The notes beneath the pieces are model-generated. The model was given only the letters and a program-made list of their open reading frames with translations. It was not told the origin of the DNA and ran no database searches. A stretch of DNA of 64,000 nt, from assembly GCF_041296385.1 (NCBI RefSeq), contig NW_027184085.1, positions 55,891,109-55,955,108 of the forward strand, written 5' to 3'. The translations under genes were made by a program, and so were the position numbers. This document shows positions 45,791-60,944 of this stretch, one piece after another (within the stretch, counting starts at the first letter, position 1; each line of letters begins with the position of its first letter). This DNA comes from Aphelocoma coerulescens. Its lineage: Eukaryota > Chordata > Aves > Passeriformes > Corvidae.

Positions 45791-48700
45791 TCTTAATTCT
45801 TACAAGGAGATAATCTGTACTCAAAACTTAAAGTCAGGGTATTAACGCTTTGCTCCCCATTCAGGAGAATCTATGCCCTGAAAGGAAGAGAAGTGCAAAT
45901 AACTTGGTGCTATTTGCACCTCGTTGGTGGTGCTTGAGCTTTCTTGTTCTTCTTTTCTAGAAATCAGAGCTAAACTCATAGGGCTCAGAGTCCTAAGTTC
46001 TACCCTTTCTTTTCCCTTGTTTAAAAGTTGTCACCATCTGTTTTTTCTGTCCTCAGTTTTCAAGGCTTGTCCAGGTCTTTTATGAACTCTGAAGCATAAC
46101 TACTGACTGTTCTTGAGATGCTTCCTTTGGCCTTTTGCAAATACTTGTTTTAGGACTGCGAGGTGGGCCAATAAACTGCCCACTGCTGGCAAGGAGGCAG
46201 ATTCCTCTGCTCTGCTCTCAGCTTGAGTGTGCTGTTAGATTGGCTCCGCCACTCATGCAGGCACTGGCCTCAGTCTGTGCTAATAGTGTATTTCAGCAGC
46301 ACTGCCAGCTTCAAAACATCCAACATGCTCTTTGCCCTGCTGGAGTTTTTACCTTTCTGTCACTTGAACTGGTCATATTAAACACTGATCACATCCTAAG
46401 TGAAGGAGACAAACTGGTAATGAATGTGTCAGTCACTGAGAACTGCAAAGCATTGCGTCCTCCTCACTGTGTATGAAGCCAGCTCTTTTTGTGCTTGTCT
46501 ACTTACTGAATTACTTACCAAACAAGTTTAAATATTCAAAGATTGGTCTTTCTACATTTCCTTCTCATGTTTTTTTTTAATTGCTAGTGGTAATAAAGAA
46601 TAATCTAAGTCAATTTCTACTTTGAGTTCTCTTTTTGAAATAACTGAAAAACTGAAATAACCAAGTCAGTGTTTTTGAAACCTTACTTATCTTTCCACTG
46701 AACTGTGATAACTTGCACCCATGCCCTTTAAAGGTCACCAGCTCTCCTCTTTTCTAGAAATCCATCCCACTAGACCTCAGCAACCATGGCTCTCAGGTTA
46801 TAGAAGTCTGCTTACCTGAAGGCTATTGATTTTTTCCCATGCTTTTCTTCGTAAGAACCAGAAATGTTATTTTTATCCTCATATAAATTGCTTTATTCTC
46901 TGTCACTTCCAAACAGCGTTTCTGTCCCATATTTGTATTTAAGTGGTCCCCCTTTGTTTGGGAAGATCTAGCCTATATCCTGCTCTGTTCTACTGTTAAA
47001 CATGTAAATTGCACATTATCATCGTATTCGTGCCGTATTTCGTGACACTGCTAGTGCTCACAGAAAGCACTGTGACTTCTGACCCAGACAAATTGATATT
47101 AAATTTGTTCTGTATCACCTTTCTTGTTTTCTGCTTGTGTTATTTAGCAATTTTCAGTTACTTGTCCTGTTCCATAATTTGGATGTAAAAGCAAGTATGC
47201 ACATTTGTGATGGTATAAAGCAACACCTTTTATTGGTTGTTTTTCTGAAGAAAAGATGTATTATTCTAGATTTCACATCCAGCAGGTATCAAATCATAAT
47301 CTATATAGTAATGTTCTACATTATTGTGTTTATTCTCCACATAATATGAATAGAATTGTCCTTTCATTCTTTCAGGTCCCAGTGTCAGATCTGTTTGTAA
47401 CAGAGTACAAAAGAATATTGCACTGGAAAAGGGGAAAAATATATGACTGAATTATTTCCTTGTGTTTGTAAAAAGTGTTTAAAGGATGTCTGTCTTGTTA
47501 TTACTATGCAGGTAAGAAGGGCAGAAAAATAGGTAGTCATGTTTCTTGCAAATTCCACGCAAACAATGAAAAAGAAGTAATGGAATATTCAGGTATTCAC
47601 TTCTTCATGATTTTGAATTCAGCTACTGGTATCAAGTGCAAGAGTATAATTTGCAGACTTTGGAAAGCTCAGTGCTCTGCCAGACCAAGATGTGGTAAAC
47701 CTGTCCTTGTGACTGCAAAAGTCACAGTGAAGATACAGGGCTGGAAACAAGTATTAAAGCAGGAGAGTCACAAGAGCCCCTCTGATCTTGCTATATACTA
47801 TATGGCAAACCAACTGATATAAACTAAAGACAGCACTATCTTTTAATATAATCAGGATATATACAGATATATTTATGTGTATATAAAAATATACATGTCT
47901 ATACTCACTACATTAAAGGGCGGTCCTGCCTTTGATTTCTATCAGCCACTTTGCCGTTTATGCACAGGATCTGGATACAAAGCTATCTTAAGAAACCCCA
48001 CAGGCATAAGAATTTGGAGAGAATGCTTATTTCATAGAAACATGTCCTTCTAATAACTTTCCTGTTTTGAGAATATTTTAATTTCTTGCAAAACCTTAGG
48101 AATGTCTTTACATAGAAATGCTGTAAACAAAAACATATAGAAAACTGTAATGTTATTCTCTTGTGCAGCAATGGAAGCAAGGTGGGAAGGGAAGAATCAA
48201 GGAATAGACATGGGAGTATTATGTGTATTATGCATGGATATGTTTGTGCATTATGTTCATATTTGTGTCAAGGGGTGCTTCTGGGAACTATAATCTCAAA
48301 CCCCCATAAAATACAGGAAGAAATCTGTGAATTGCTAGAGCAGCGAAGTGTGTGCATATGTTAATATGTTTAATTCATACTAACTTGAATGATAGCTTTT
48401 GTAAAGACATAACTAGAAAAATGTCAGGACACACACTGAGGAAAAAGCAAAAGCACAGAAAAAAGGTTGACTGAAGTGCTGATGTATGGTTTTCTTTAGC
48501 TATGTATTGGCTTTTCCCCTACCTTCTGAAATACTGTGTTTTGTCATCTGTGCTGACTGCCAAGGTATAAATTAAGGGAAGTAGGGAAAACATGGAAGCG
48601 ACTCAGTTGAACCTATCAATAAGCTGTTAGTGGCTTCAGCAGATGTAGGGATTATTCTTTTTCCCATTCATCTAGATCAAATAAAACTCTAATATATTTT

Positions 48701-51700
48701 CTAGTAATCATGAAGCATGCCTGGAAACTCACTGCATATCCAGACATGAGCAGATTTTTTTAAACTTGCTAGAAACTTTTTTTTTTGTAAAAGATCTTTG
48801 AGTTGCTGTTGCCAAGGGTTAACTATGAGAGTTTATTTCAGTTTTTGTTTGTTTCTCTAGTTGTTCATTTTGCTTCATTTTACCACGCAAGTAGTAGTTG
48901 AAAGTGTTATGGTGGTGCAGTTGGGATAACATGAGCTTGCTTTCTTTTAACACTTAGCCTACATGACAGTTGTCTCTCAATCTGTTCACTCTTAATCACC
49001 TGCTTCATATAGAGAAACAGCAGAAAATTACATACTGCTTCGTACATGAGCATGCATGGGTGTGAAACCTACATTCTCACTTCTAAACATGCAGCCACTT
49101 TTTGTCTTTGAGCAAAAGCAACCTGTTGAACTTCTATGATTGTTTCTTCTGCTTCATTTATTTGCCTATTGCTTTCTGTAATTAAATGAGGATATGAATA
49201 TGTGTTTTGAGTTTTTCTGGTTGTTCAGACTCTTCATTTCAAAATAGCTAGGGATATATATATTTCCCTCCCTCATATTTTTAAAATAGCCATTGAGAGT
49301 GTTTACACGTGGATATGTTTGTCTGTATCTGTCCATGAGAATTGAGTTGCAGAGCAGGTTGCTTACTTCAAAAGACAGATACAATAAGGTGATAGGTTTA
49401 TGGACCTTTTGCCTAGGCAATGGTTTCTTACACCATCACACTAGTGCTAGAAGGCTAGCAAATTTGAAATGGATTTTTGCTTGATCTTTTAATCAAACTG
49501 CTGTCCAATTTAGTGGAAATTAGTACAATTGTTTTGTGAGCTGAAAACAATTTACAAGTCCAAAAGCTGGTGAAACTGTGAGTCAAATCTTAAACTGCTT
49601 AAGGAGAAGATTGTTGCTTTTTCTTTTAACCTTCATATGGCAAAGCTTTCACCTCCAGCTTGTCACTTAAATAGAAATAAATCCTTTTTGCTGCCCTAAA
49701 GTTTAAATTTTTGGTGTTTCTGTGTTGACACAATAGGGTTCACAGCAGTGTGAGCAGTTCTCGCTTAACAGAACATTTTAGAACTGGTCACCAGTAAGTT
49801 GCCCTGGGCTCTGGTTCCTAAGAGGGATTTACCTTGAAGGAAAAGGCACTTTCATTTCTGAAACATTCAGATGAAACTGTTCCAGTTTAGACTGTGCTTG
49901 AAGCTTGAAAATTAAAATGGCCAACCTTCCTGAGTTTATAGGCCACATGTCAAAAATGCCCATTTGCCATGGACTAGTGACACAGGCAAACAGTTTGCTC
50001 AAAGCTGTTTTTAGCTTCAGCTCTGGGACCACCTCACAAGAGGGAGACAGCAGTTGCTTACTGTCTTTCCTGGTGGGCCTTCCTTTCTCATATGCTGCCC
50101 AGGTGTCAGAGTTGGGTGTGTTGATGCCAGTCCTGGGAGCCTGGTTTTCTTGCTTCTGAGGCCGAGTTTGCCCAGCTGGGATTGTCCTTTGGTTCTGTTA
50201 AGTAGCACTTGCCCTTCTTCACATCTTTTCTGGTGTTCTGGAGGAGGGAGAGTAAAATGGGGAAATTAGTGATGGTATAGACTGAAGTTACCCATTGTTT
50301 AAGTATTAATGTTAGTGGAAGCTAATGTGGAAAAAATAAAACCCACTCTAGTAGAGCTCTAGGTGCTTTTTCTTTATTTTGTTGTTTATTATAATGGGTT
50401 GTATTAAGACTCTTTTTTTGACCTGCTTTTGCAAGCATTCTGGTCTGTAACTCAATTCATTACTAGCTTATCAAGCTCTATATAACCATACCCTGGTCTG
50501 TGTAGGAAAGCATTAGCATGAAGTTGAAGGAGTAGGTGAGATGTTGCAGCTGTGGTGGGCAATTGCACACTTGTGTGCTGTGCTGATGATCTACAGTGTG
50601 AGTCCTGTGTGACAGCGTGGAGTTAGGATGTTTGTGCTTAATTACTCTCCCTGCTGCTGAAGGAGAGAATACGATGTTCGTGCATCCAGATACCCTTATT
50701 GTATCTTCCTTCTGAAAGCTGCCGCTAAAAAAACATGGACAGCTTGGGATAGCAGTGCTTGTAAGGCTGTGGTCCACAGACGCTGAAAGTGGCCCTGTGT
50801 GACTCTTCAGCTCACAAGCACGAGGCTTTGATCAATGAAAAAGACTGAAATACACATGGAAACAAATTCATGAAGCGAAATGGCCTGAACTTTGGCACTC
50901 TTTATTCTTTATGCAGTGCATTATTTTTTGGTATAAAGGGTAGTTTGTTGGTGTCCAGGGTAAGAGAGGAGATGACCAAGTGGATAGAGTGCCCCATCAT
51001 GAGCTATCTTAATTAGTTATTTATGATCATTGAGATTTCTTGTTCACTTTGATAAAGTTATTGCTAAGCTTTTTTGTTGTTGTTTGTGCCTGGGAAAAGT
51101 GGAAATGGAAATATAGTTTAGATTTCCCTATTTTCTGGATAGATGTTGGTTATTTTTTCTTTGGTGTTGGTTATTTTAAGTATCTGAATCTGTCTTTGAT
51201 GCTGAAAGTCAGCTAGTGGCAGGACTAAATCCTGAGAAGTCAAACAAATATTCTGTAAAATCTGTTAGCCCTTAGACCTTTAAATAGAGAGTGACTGGTG
51301 TCCCTTTACTAGTTTTCCACTTGTCTATTCTGCCTTTGGTATTACTAAAAAGCAGTTTACCTGAACACCTGCATATCAGCTAATCAATCACAGAGTGCCT
51401 CATCTGATCATGCCTAGAGACAAAGCCACCCTGGTTCTTGCTGGCATGGTAGAGGTGAAGAGAGTAATAGGTAGTAAATGCACTGTAAGAGCTAATGGAC
51501 ATTGTTTGATCTCGGAAGAAAGTATTCTTTTAATTAAGATTAATCTATTGGATTTTTAGAGAGCCAGTTTAAATAAAATTGCTCTTTTGTCTCATGAATG
51601 GGCAAAAAAATGGAGTAAATAGCCTTTGTGTCTTCTTTCACCAAAGAATAGAGATGGTTTTTATAATCGGATAAAAACAGAGTGAAATTCAAGCAGTAGG

Positions 51701-54337
51701 AAAGTGAGATGCTACAATACATGCTCAATCTTCTTTGTGTTGTTCTCTCTTGTGATAAAAGAGGCCAGATCATAGGAAAATTTGAATAAGCACTAAGGGA
51801 GAAGGCTTGGCCATGCAAATTAGCTACTATATTATTCTAAAATTATTTGAGCAGTGTGGACTGTAGACAATTTGTTCTTCACCTAAAACAGCCTCATGAC
51901 CTATAATGACTAGGATTTGAATATTATAATCTGGATTTACTTAACAAGATAATTAAATATTTAAAGTCAGTTCATTTAGAGGATAGAATGGATTATCTCT
52001 CAACATTTGCAGATTTCTGCCCTTCTATTTGTATGCATGGCTGAATGTTCTCATTTTTTTTGTTACAGCTCTCTTTCAAATTTCATACCTTAGCTTTTGC
52101 CATAACAATTAGGACTGTGAAGAGCTTTTTGTTGTCCTAGAACTGAGGGAAAAGAAATGATGAAATGCTGAATAAGATGAAATGGGTTTAGTACTCATTG
52201 CACTGTAGAAAAGCACTCATAAAAGTTAATTAAGCTCAGGAAATAGACAGCAAGATAATTAAGATTAGGCCTAATTTTACACGGCAGGAATTCTGTGATG
52301 TGTTCCAAGGGACATCATGTAGAGAAACTCCAGGCTTTCAGTCAGATTCTCCGAAGATCATTACAGATGATGTTAAACAGCAAGACAGACTAATGTGATG
52401 AGGCATATGTTTTCTTTTACATTGCTTTAAAAGTAAAATTCTGCCATAAACATAAACAAGGACTAAATACATGGTTTATTATTACTGGCAGTGAGGTATC
52501 TAAGTGAATCTGTTGCTGGAAGCCAATAATTATTAACACAAAAAACCTGGATTCATTTGTTGCTTCCTCTACCAGACTAAAGTCTGCCATGCTGTACTGC
52601 AGTTTATTATGTTCTAGAAAACTATGAGAAGGGTCTTTTGTTTAAATCAGGCTTACAGTGATCACTTTCCTCCCACTGTGCATTTTAGACACAATTTGTA
52701 GTATTCCATGTGCTGGCAGTGTAGCTTCCTATTACTGTTAGATAAAGAAAATCCGTATGAAACCTAATTACCATCTTACCCACTTCAAATTTTTATTACT
52801 AGGTACACTAGAAATCTTAGAAATGAAAATGCGGAATAAATTACATGGAACTATGGATTCTGATTTGTTTTTTTTTAATGTTTCTACTAATTGGATGTGG
52901 AGCAAATTAGTCTCATTTCTTATTAAGCTCAAATCAGTTGTTTAGACACCAGTGCTTTATTCTGCATGCCTGGGCTCATGCACAAGCACAGTCAAAACTT
53001 TATTTATTCAGGGTAATCAATCCCTGGAAATATTTTATAGTTTCTTTAATATTTTCCATCCAGTAACGTGATTATATGGATTCTGTGTTTTGTGTTTTCT
53101 TGTGTCATCAAGGCCTTGGGTTTGGGGTTTTTTGTTTGGTGGTTTTTTTTTTTTTTTTTTTGGTATTTATATGCCCTTCCTAGGGAAAGAAGTAAGTTAA
53201 TAGAAAGTATGGGGATGTTTTGTTGATTTTTAAAAAAATACCAAGATTATCTAAAGCTGTATATACTAAAAAAATATTTCCCCCCATATCTGCTCAGAGA
53301 GTAACAACAGAAGTGTAAATAAACATATGTAAAAATTCTTTTTTTAAATAAGCTGGAATACATAAGAGGTTTAAGAAATTGTAAGGTGGTGATGAAAAAT
53401 GAGTAGGTTTAATACCTGGTGCATGCATGTCAAATAGACAACAAAAACTGAACAACCCTCAGGCAGTTGAAATCCTCTGATGCCAGCATTGTGTAATGAA
53501 TGTAGATTACAATCAAATAATCAAACACATCTGCATGTGCATCTCACATCTCAAATATGGCAGTTTCCTTATATGACTTTGACTGACAGCTTATGTTCCT
53601 GGATTTGTGGTTACATGTAACTTTTACCTGTTAATCCTAAAAGTATTTTTAGTTGTCAATCTTTAGGGAAAACCTTGAAAACATGACTGCAATGATTTCT
53701 TGAAGGAAGCAAGTGTTTTTTTTGGCCAAGGACATCCACCTGACCTTTCCGTAAAGTGGGCTTATAATAAAGATGGGGACAGACTTTTTAATAGGGCCTG
53801 TAGCAATAGGACAAGGGACAATGGTTTTTAGCTAAAAGAGTTTAAAGTTCAGATTATATGTAAGGAAAACATTTTTACAAAGAGACAAAGCATTTCTTAA
53901 AGAACCCAAGCCTGAATTAATTTTAACTTGCAAAGTAAAAAGCTCTACCAGCAAACTCTATAAACTTAATTTGGTGTTTCAAAAGTCAGGGCTGTCATTT
54001 TTATAGAATTAACTATATGCTTCAGATAAAACAAAATAAGTAGACTTGAGTATTAAAAAAGGAACTGAAACTGCTGCTGGATGAGCTTCTCCACGAAACA
54101 AAGTCTTCATGTGCTGACATCTGTGCATAGAACAAGACAAGCCTCTGTTCTTACTCAGTGCTTTGAAATCCTGCTGAAAATATTGGATCCTTTTTTCACT
54201 AATTTCTGCCGTTTTAAAGTTCACTCTTTTTATTGTCCATCCTTCCCTTGGACTGGTTATAAGTAGACTGGTTTGGAAGGTGCAGTGTAATTCTTTGTAG
54301 CAGTTGTGTTGAAAGCAAGAACATGTTTGCCTTCAAA
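45791..54337. other. Long AT-rich stretch without recognisable genes or repeats
   Basis: About 8.5 kb. The longest frames (115 codons at 47475-47822, 113 at 46135-46476, both plus) match nothing I know and lack convincing splice bounds. T-rich runs lie at 53144-53160 and elsewhere. It is compatible with deep intron or gene desert. Confidence 0.55.
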
Positions 54338-54418
54338 CAGGAGGTGGATTTGATGATCCTTATGAGTCCATTCGACTAGGGCTGTTCTATGGTTCTCTGA
54401 TTCTGTGATTCAGGAGCA
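54338..54418 (+). mobile_element. CR1 or SINE 3' tail
   Basis: GGTGGATTTGATGATCCTTA, then CTATGGTTCTCTGATTCTGT with terminal octamers. The tail is shared by CR1 and TguSINE1-like repeats. No tRNA head is seen upstream, so the source is ambiguous. Confidence 0.75.
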
Positions 54419-55179
54419 GTGCTCCTAAGGCAAATGTACTCACTGCAGAAGTGTAAAATGAGTGTACAAACCTAGCTGAACAGTGCTGGTTTTCATATAT
54501 ATCCTTGAAATGCTATTTTAAGGTCCTTTGTACATGCCCTTATTGTCAGGTTGCTGATAATTGTAATATCTCTTCTCTTTACACAACAGAACACAACTAG
54601 ATGCAGCTACTGTACCTTGCTTACATTTCTTGTATTTGCTCATGATAGTAAAACTTGTGTTGTCATCCCCATCCTCATTCTTTTAAACTCAACAATTAAC
54701 CTTACCTCTCTATTTGGCAACTAACCTTTTCTCCTCTGAATTGGAAAGCTTTTCCTTTTATTTTAGCATTGAATGAAGCATTGCGGTTTGTGGGTGATTT
54801 GAAGATTTGAAGTTGGACTTTTTTTTTAATGACTCTTTTTCTTCCCTGTTGGTGTTTTTTTTTTTTTTTTTGGTGACTGCATAGAGTTTTTGAGGATGTC
54901 TTTATTGATGCTGGCTACTTACTAGTGCAGATGCTTTTTCTGGGTTGCTGATTCTTAGTGCATTTCATGGATGCATATGTTCATAATGAGTGGATATATT
55001 TATGTTTTTGGAAAAATATGTACTCATTCACTTAACCCAAAATCTAAACAAATCAAACCCCATGAAGTTTTCTGTTTTACACATGCAGTTCTTTTCCAGA
55101 ACATAATTTATTTTCAGAAGATTTTTTTTACCCTCACAGGATCCCTGGAAGGTTGTGTGTCACCATATCAGTACACACT
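54419..55179. other. Unannotated AT-rich sequence
   Basis: Poly-T run at 54857-54870; nothing else recognised. Confidence 0.5.
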
Positions 55180-55372
55180 GTATCACAGAATCTCAGAATG
55201 GGTTGTAAGAGACCACAGTGGGTCATGTAGTCCAGTGTCCTCCTCAAGCAGTGCTGCCCCAGAGCACATGGCACAGGATTGTGTCCAGACGGTATTTCTC
55301 TGGTGAGAGGGAGTCCACAGCAGCTCTGGGCAGTATGTCTGACTCTGATTTTCTGTCCTGCTGCACATATCC
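55180..55372 (-). mobile_element. CR1 LINE 3' fragment
   Basis: The complement of terminal octamers (ATCACAGAATCTCAGAATGG) is followed by CR1 3' UTR complement text (GAGAGGGAGTCCACAGCAGC, CTGGGCAGTATGT). Short and 5'-truncated. Confidence 0.85.
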
Positions 55373-58300
55373 AGGCTTGTGTCTTGGCACTGATTGTTTT
55401 ATTGAGACTTTGTAAATCAGACTTCCTGTGTAGTTATTTCTTTCAAGGCTGACTTGACATATTTATTTGCTTCATGCAGCTGTTAAAAGGTTAAAATTCT
55501 AGCTGCTGACTCAAAAGCTTTGGATTTTGGCTGGCTGTGGTGCTGTGATAGAGTGATATGACTGAGTTCCTGGCTATGGGGTATAAACATGCTGCTAACA
55601 AACAGCCATCTGCTGTCAAAAACACCCAGTTTCTAAAGTGTTGCAAACACTTGTCTTGGGTTTATGCAGAACATCTGCAGGTCATGGTCTTCCTCAAAAT
55701 TTGAATGAAGCCTCTGTTGTGGTGTCTGCAGTGCTTTTGCTGTGGTAGGGATAAAGGTGGTCACGATCAACCTTGCTCTCAGACAGAGGCTGTTACCTTC
55801 ATAGCAGAAACAATACAGGGAACATTTATGTTCATCTCAGTTGTGTCTTTGCCTCTAAGGCAGTGGCATATGGTTAATATCATTTGTTTGTGTCAAAGGC
55901 TGGGACCATATCACCTGATGTTGCCCTGCGACTGCCCCAAGACTGAGTCAACATGAATCAGTTTCTGAATGCTCTGGGTGCCTGTGTATGCCCTTTCAAA
56001 TCACAGTGGAATCAGATCAGCAGTATTTTATCATAGCATGCTGGGTAGATCCCTACTGGGTTCATATTTTGACTTAATAGGTTGCAAGTTAAAACATGTG
56101 ATTATGTATTTAATGGCTGAGAAGCAGGTTTGTGTTTCTGTTTTACTCATTTGCTGTGCTGTTCTGGCATGCAGAGCCTTAACAAGTCTGTCAGTCAATG
56201 AAGTACTCCCTTTCCCTCTCCCCAAAACTGGGAATGCTCTCAATTTCCAAGAAACATTTAGCTTTTGCTGCTTTTGCTGTGTTTCCTGGAATGTGTCACA
56301 ACTGTATGCTGAATATCTTTGGTCATGTTTGGCAAATGTCTGTAGTAGACTTGACTTGAAAGTCAAATCCAGCCAGGCTAATCAGCTTAAAATAATTTCA
56401 CAAAGGGTTCCGTATCTCAAGGACTTCAATGTTTTAATGTACAGTGGTAGTTCTTGCACTTGATGATCTTGGATAGTTCAGAACATTCAGTAGCTGATCT
56501 TTTTTAGAATATTAGATGCAAATAGTCTTAGAATATTAGTTTGTGTTTTATCTTTTTGTTTTGTTTTGTTTTTGTTCTCTCTGAAGCCCAGGAACTAGTT
56601 CAATTCATTTGCTTTATTTCTGTTTTCTGTTTTCCTGGGTGGTGCAGGTCCTCTTGGCCTGCTGCAAAATCATTTTAGATCCAAAATGATAGTTTCAGGC
56701 AAAAAGCATAGTTTTCTCCTCTGGCACTGCTTACTGTCCAAACCTTGGGAAGTGAGAACACCACATTTTAAGACCATTACTAGAGGATTTCTTTGGACTA
56801 GAATCAGTCTTAAAAATGTGTGTTCTTAACCTTTCAAATGCTGACTAATCTGTCCAAGACTCTCATTCCCCTTTTTTTGAATATTTCTTTGGCACAAATG
56901 ACTTATCAGAAATTACCCATAATTCCTTCTTTTTCCGTTTGGTGTTTCCATTACTCTCATATCACAAAAGGAATCAGTGATCTCGATGCTGTATTTCTTA
57001 GTGTTTTTATCTGGTTTAGTGTGCTTATGGGCAGAAGGCCCTGGTCCTGTAAATCCGTCATAATAATCTGTACCACCTTTGCAGAGATCCCTGTGGATAC
57101 TGTGGGCCCTGGCAGAAAGTGCTTACTGCTGGTGGCTTTGCCTGAATGTCTGTTTATGTACTGTATGGTTTATGTCCTTGTCCTGCCTGAAATTTTAGCA
57201 TTCTTTTTCCTCACCAGAATTTTGCGTAGGATTTGTATTATCCTAATTCTGCATATGTAAGACTGAATAATTTTATATTTTCTTCCCTCTTCCATCGCTT
57301 TTTTAAGCTTCATGGTTTTACTCATGCCCCACTGACTGCTTGGCATTCAGTTGACTGTTTGCATACTGATGCCTTGTCTTTGCATCTGGTACTAGTCTGA
57401 GATCTAAAAACCATTTCTTTGTGCTGTTTTGCATTGCATTACAGTCATAAAGTGCAGAAACTTTCCTCTCAGATGCTGTTTTGCTTTCAGAGTGTGTGAT
57501 TTTTTTTCCTTTACTGCAAGCTTTAGCACACTGACACAGCTACCATGTGGCTCAGTAGGCATGGCATTTTTCATTTTCTTTACACCAGCTCAAGACATTA
57601 ATTTTGTTCATCTCTCTAGTTTTGCATTAATGCATTTCTTTTTACATAGCTTCTACTTTATTTTTTTGCTTTCTCACTATGATTAATGCATATCCTTTGC
57701 TTATGTGTTTCATGCTATAAAGAAATATCTTTCACCTTGTTTTGGAATAAAAAGTGTTGGTAACCTAATAGTCTGCGTATTTCTCCCATGTCTGAGGCAG
57801 ATATTGTAGTTATTAATATCTTTTAGTTTGCTTTCACTTCTTTTCCCCAGTTCAATGGAGTTTTGACATTGTTTTAATCTGCAGTATTTCAAACTGTTTA
57901 ATCCACAGGCCCTTTAAATTTGTTTTCCTGGTGAAAAGACTCTGCAACCCAGCTGTGTTCCCCTCTTGCTTCTTGTCTCAATACTCTCCTAGTTTTAAAA
58001 ATATGCAGGATCATTTCTAATTTGTGAAATCTTGCTCAGCCTTCAAACTTAAATGAAAATCTATCAGAGATACTGTAACAATTGAGAATTTATTACTTTT
58101 TTCTCTCCCTCTTTTTTTTTTTTTTCTGTAAAATCTTTACTTAATGTCACCTATTGCAAAACTCTTTATTTTCACACAGGGAACTTATGCTGCCAGAAAA
58201 TTTCAGTACTGCCTTTTTTTCCCTTTCCTATCACAGGCACTAAAATTATTCTTAGGATTGTATTTGTGGGTCAAGATAGAGACCTCAGATGTCAATGACT

Positions 58301-60944
58301 TCCTCCAAATTGGAAAAATTTCGGGTTTACTTGCATGTCTAGGAAAGAAACAATACAGCTTAATGATGCTCTTGGGAGCTATTTTTAGGCAGAAAAGCAA
58401 GTGTTATGGAGAAAGAAGCTGATATAGGTTTCAATTTCTGTATTAAATTCCTGAAATGAGAAGACTGTTCCAGTAAGAGTATGCACTTCCCTGAGAATTT
58501 ATTTGCATGTATTTGTGTTTAAAAATCAGTTTACTTGAAAGCTCTCTAATGTATAATTAAAATAAAGATGAGGGAGTACATAAAGATCAGGAAGAAGTGT
58601 AAATTCAATCAGTGTCAACATCCTTTTGTCTGGAGTTCAAGAAACATTTTATAGTATGTTACATTATATCATCAACTAATTGTTTGGTTTCCAGCCTGGA
58701 GTTAAAAGCTGGAAGGAGCTCTATTGCTATCAAGGTAATTTCCTCTTTTGTGGCTGTACTTTTTAATCTTGAAGGAAAAATATGGAAATTTAAGTAATTG
58801 TTTTTATGAGTGAAGATGTACAAAAACATATCCTTTCTCCAGGTCATTGACAAAATGTGGCTCCTCCATGTGGCACACTTATTATGCATGATCATAACTC
58901 TGGTTAGTTAACCGATTGTAATTTTTCTGTTATTTTTCTTACGCGTGCCTAGCATTAGTGTTAGTAAAATGATGGCTTCAGTGAGTGTGGGATTTATTTA
59001 AGAAAAAAGAGTGCTGTGTTGATATATATCGCAGAAAACATTTAAGATCATGAGTCTCAATAAAAAGTTATTCTACTTTTGAGCTATATAAAATCACACT
59101 ATCATCATGAAGTTTCCATATTTAAATACTGGCAGTGTGACTTTTCTTTTAAATAAATCTGTCCCTGCTGCATCTCTTTAGCTTTTTGCAGTTATATCCA
59201 CTATGTGAAAATGTAACCGGGAGTGTGTTTTCTCTGAGATGTTGTCTTTTATGCAAATGACACCAGAAATTTCAGGCTGAAGCATGAATGTCTGCTGATT
59301 TATCTCCCACTGTGATGATTTATTAAATTGCAAAATGAAACGTGTAATTGCAAATGAAAGTGACTCCATTAGAATAATAATTAAAACCTAAAATCTATAT
59401 TCTCATCAGAGCTGGACAATTTCTTCTCCTGAAGTCTAATTAAACAAATCCACGTTTACTTCCTTGCTGGCTGGCACTCTGTTTGCATATGAGGAAAGTG
59501 TAATATTTGCTCTGCATATATGTATGTGTATTTTACCACCCCACATGTATATTAAGGCAGTTGTATGTGTTAGTAATTTAGATTAGATGTGGATCCTGAA
59601 AAGAGCTGCACTTATACTCAACAAGGCATCCATACCTGAACTAAACAGGGTTATATGTGTTTATGCTTGGAGAATTTGTGCCTAAATGTTTTGTGTAACT
59701 CAGTTCTAGTTGAGAAGAACTGAGCTGTGTGTTAAAGAAAGCACAGTGTGAGTTCAAAGTGATGTGTCTGACATGCTCTGAAGGTACCATGAGTTTCTGG
59801 AAAAACTGTTTGGTAGAAATAAAACCTTTCCTTTTTTCCTGGAAATACCTATTTAAATTTTTTTGTTGTTTGTTTGTTTGTTTTTTGAATAAAGGCCTTT
59901 CTAACATTTGCCTTCTGGCTGGACTTGGTAGAATACTCAGCAGCTTCATTATATGGGACTTTGTTTTTATACAGAGTGATACTTGACTGCAGGAGGTGTG
60001 CAGAGTATAAAGATGAAGGCAACCCAATTATGTAGGCTGAGGCTGCCAAGGCTGCAGTGGCCTACAGTGCTTTGATGGTTACAGATCTGGATACAGTGAA
60101 GGTTCCCCCTGCTGAAACTCATTCCAGGTGCCTTGAGATCAGAACTCTTGGTACTAAAATCTCTGTGCTTTGCACCAGGAAACTCCTGAGTACTCATGTC
60201 TGAATGTTTTCACATGGTAAATATGACACTAAAATGTTTAGAAACCTTTTCTTTCCTGGGAGGATAAGGAAGAATGCAACAACCTCGGTTTTCATACCAT
60301 TATTTATAAGAACACCCCTCAGTTTCCTGTGTAACAGAAACCAAGTTGTGACTAACTTTAGTAAGAGCAACCCAAGCTTTCTCAGATGCATATTTCTTAT
60401 AACTAAATCCAAAATGTGGAACATAGGCAGTTGTAGTTTGACAAAGCCATGGTTCTTATTTAATAAATATATTGATTGTTGCAGTGGAAATTGGTTTTCC
60501 TTTGGGTGAGTTATGTACTATACTTCCACACTGGTGTCTTGGTAATCAGATACTTTCAGAAGGGCTTTGCAGCCAGTAGGACAAAATGAAATGCTAGGAG
60601 CTGCTGGATACAGAACTCTGAAAATCTGTTATAGTAAGAGAACATGAATATCATTCCTTTTTGCCTACTACAAACCTCCTAGATACCACAGAAGGGAATG
60701 ATCGTATGCTCTCTTAATGTATTTGTGGTTTGGTCTTGTTTTTTTGCACTGATGTCAAAGTCTACCATGAACATTTGCATTTATGTGTAAAGAAGTTGTC
60801 CTAATCACCAACACTAATAGGACATGGGACATATTTTTGTCACACTAACACATAACACACGAGTACACGAACTCAGTGATGTGCTTTTTGTTATCACCTG
60901 GACAAAATTAGAGATATGACTTGGTAATGTGACAGTGTATTAAA
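55373..60944. other. Long AT-rich stretch without recognisable genes or repeats
   Basis: About 5.6 kb. Frames of 164 codons (55969-56463, plus) and 146 codons (56820-57260, plus) are open but have no domain or family that I recognise and no supported splice structure. Short T runs only. Confidence 0.55.

Noticed and set aside
55969..56463. 164-codon plus-strand frame as a gene
   Set aside because: No recognisable family or exon structure; the composition looks like random AT-rich translation.
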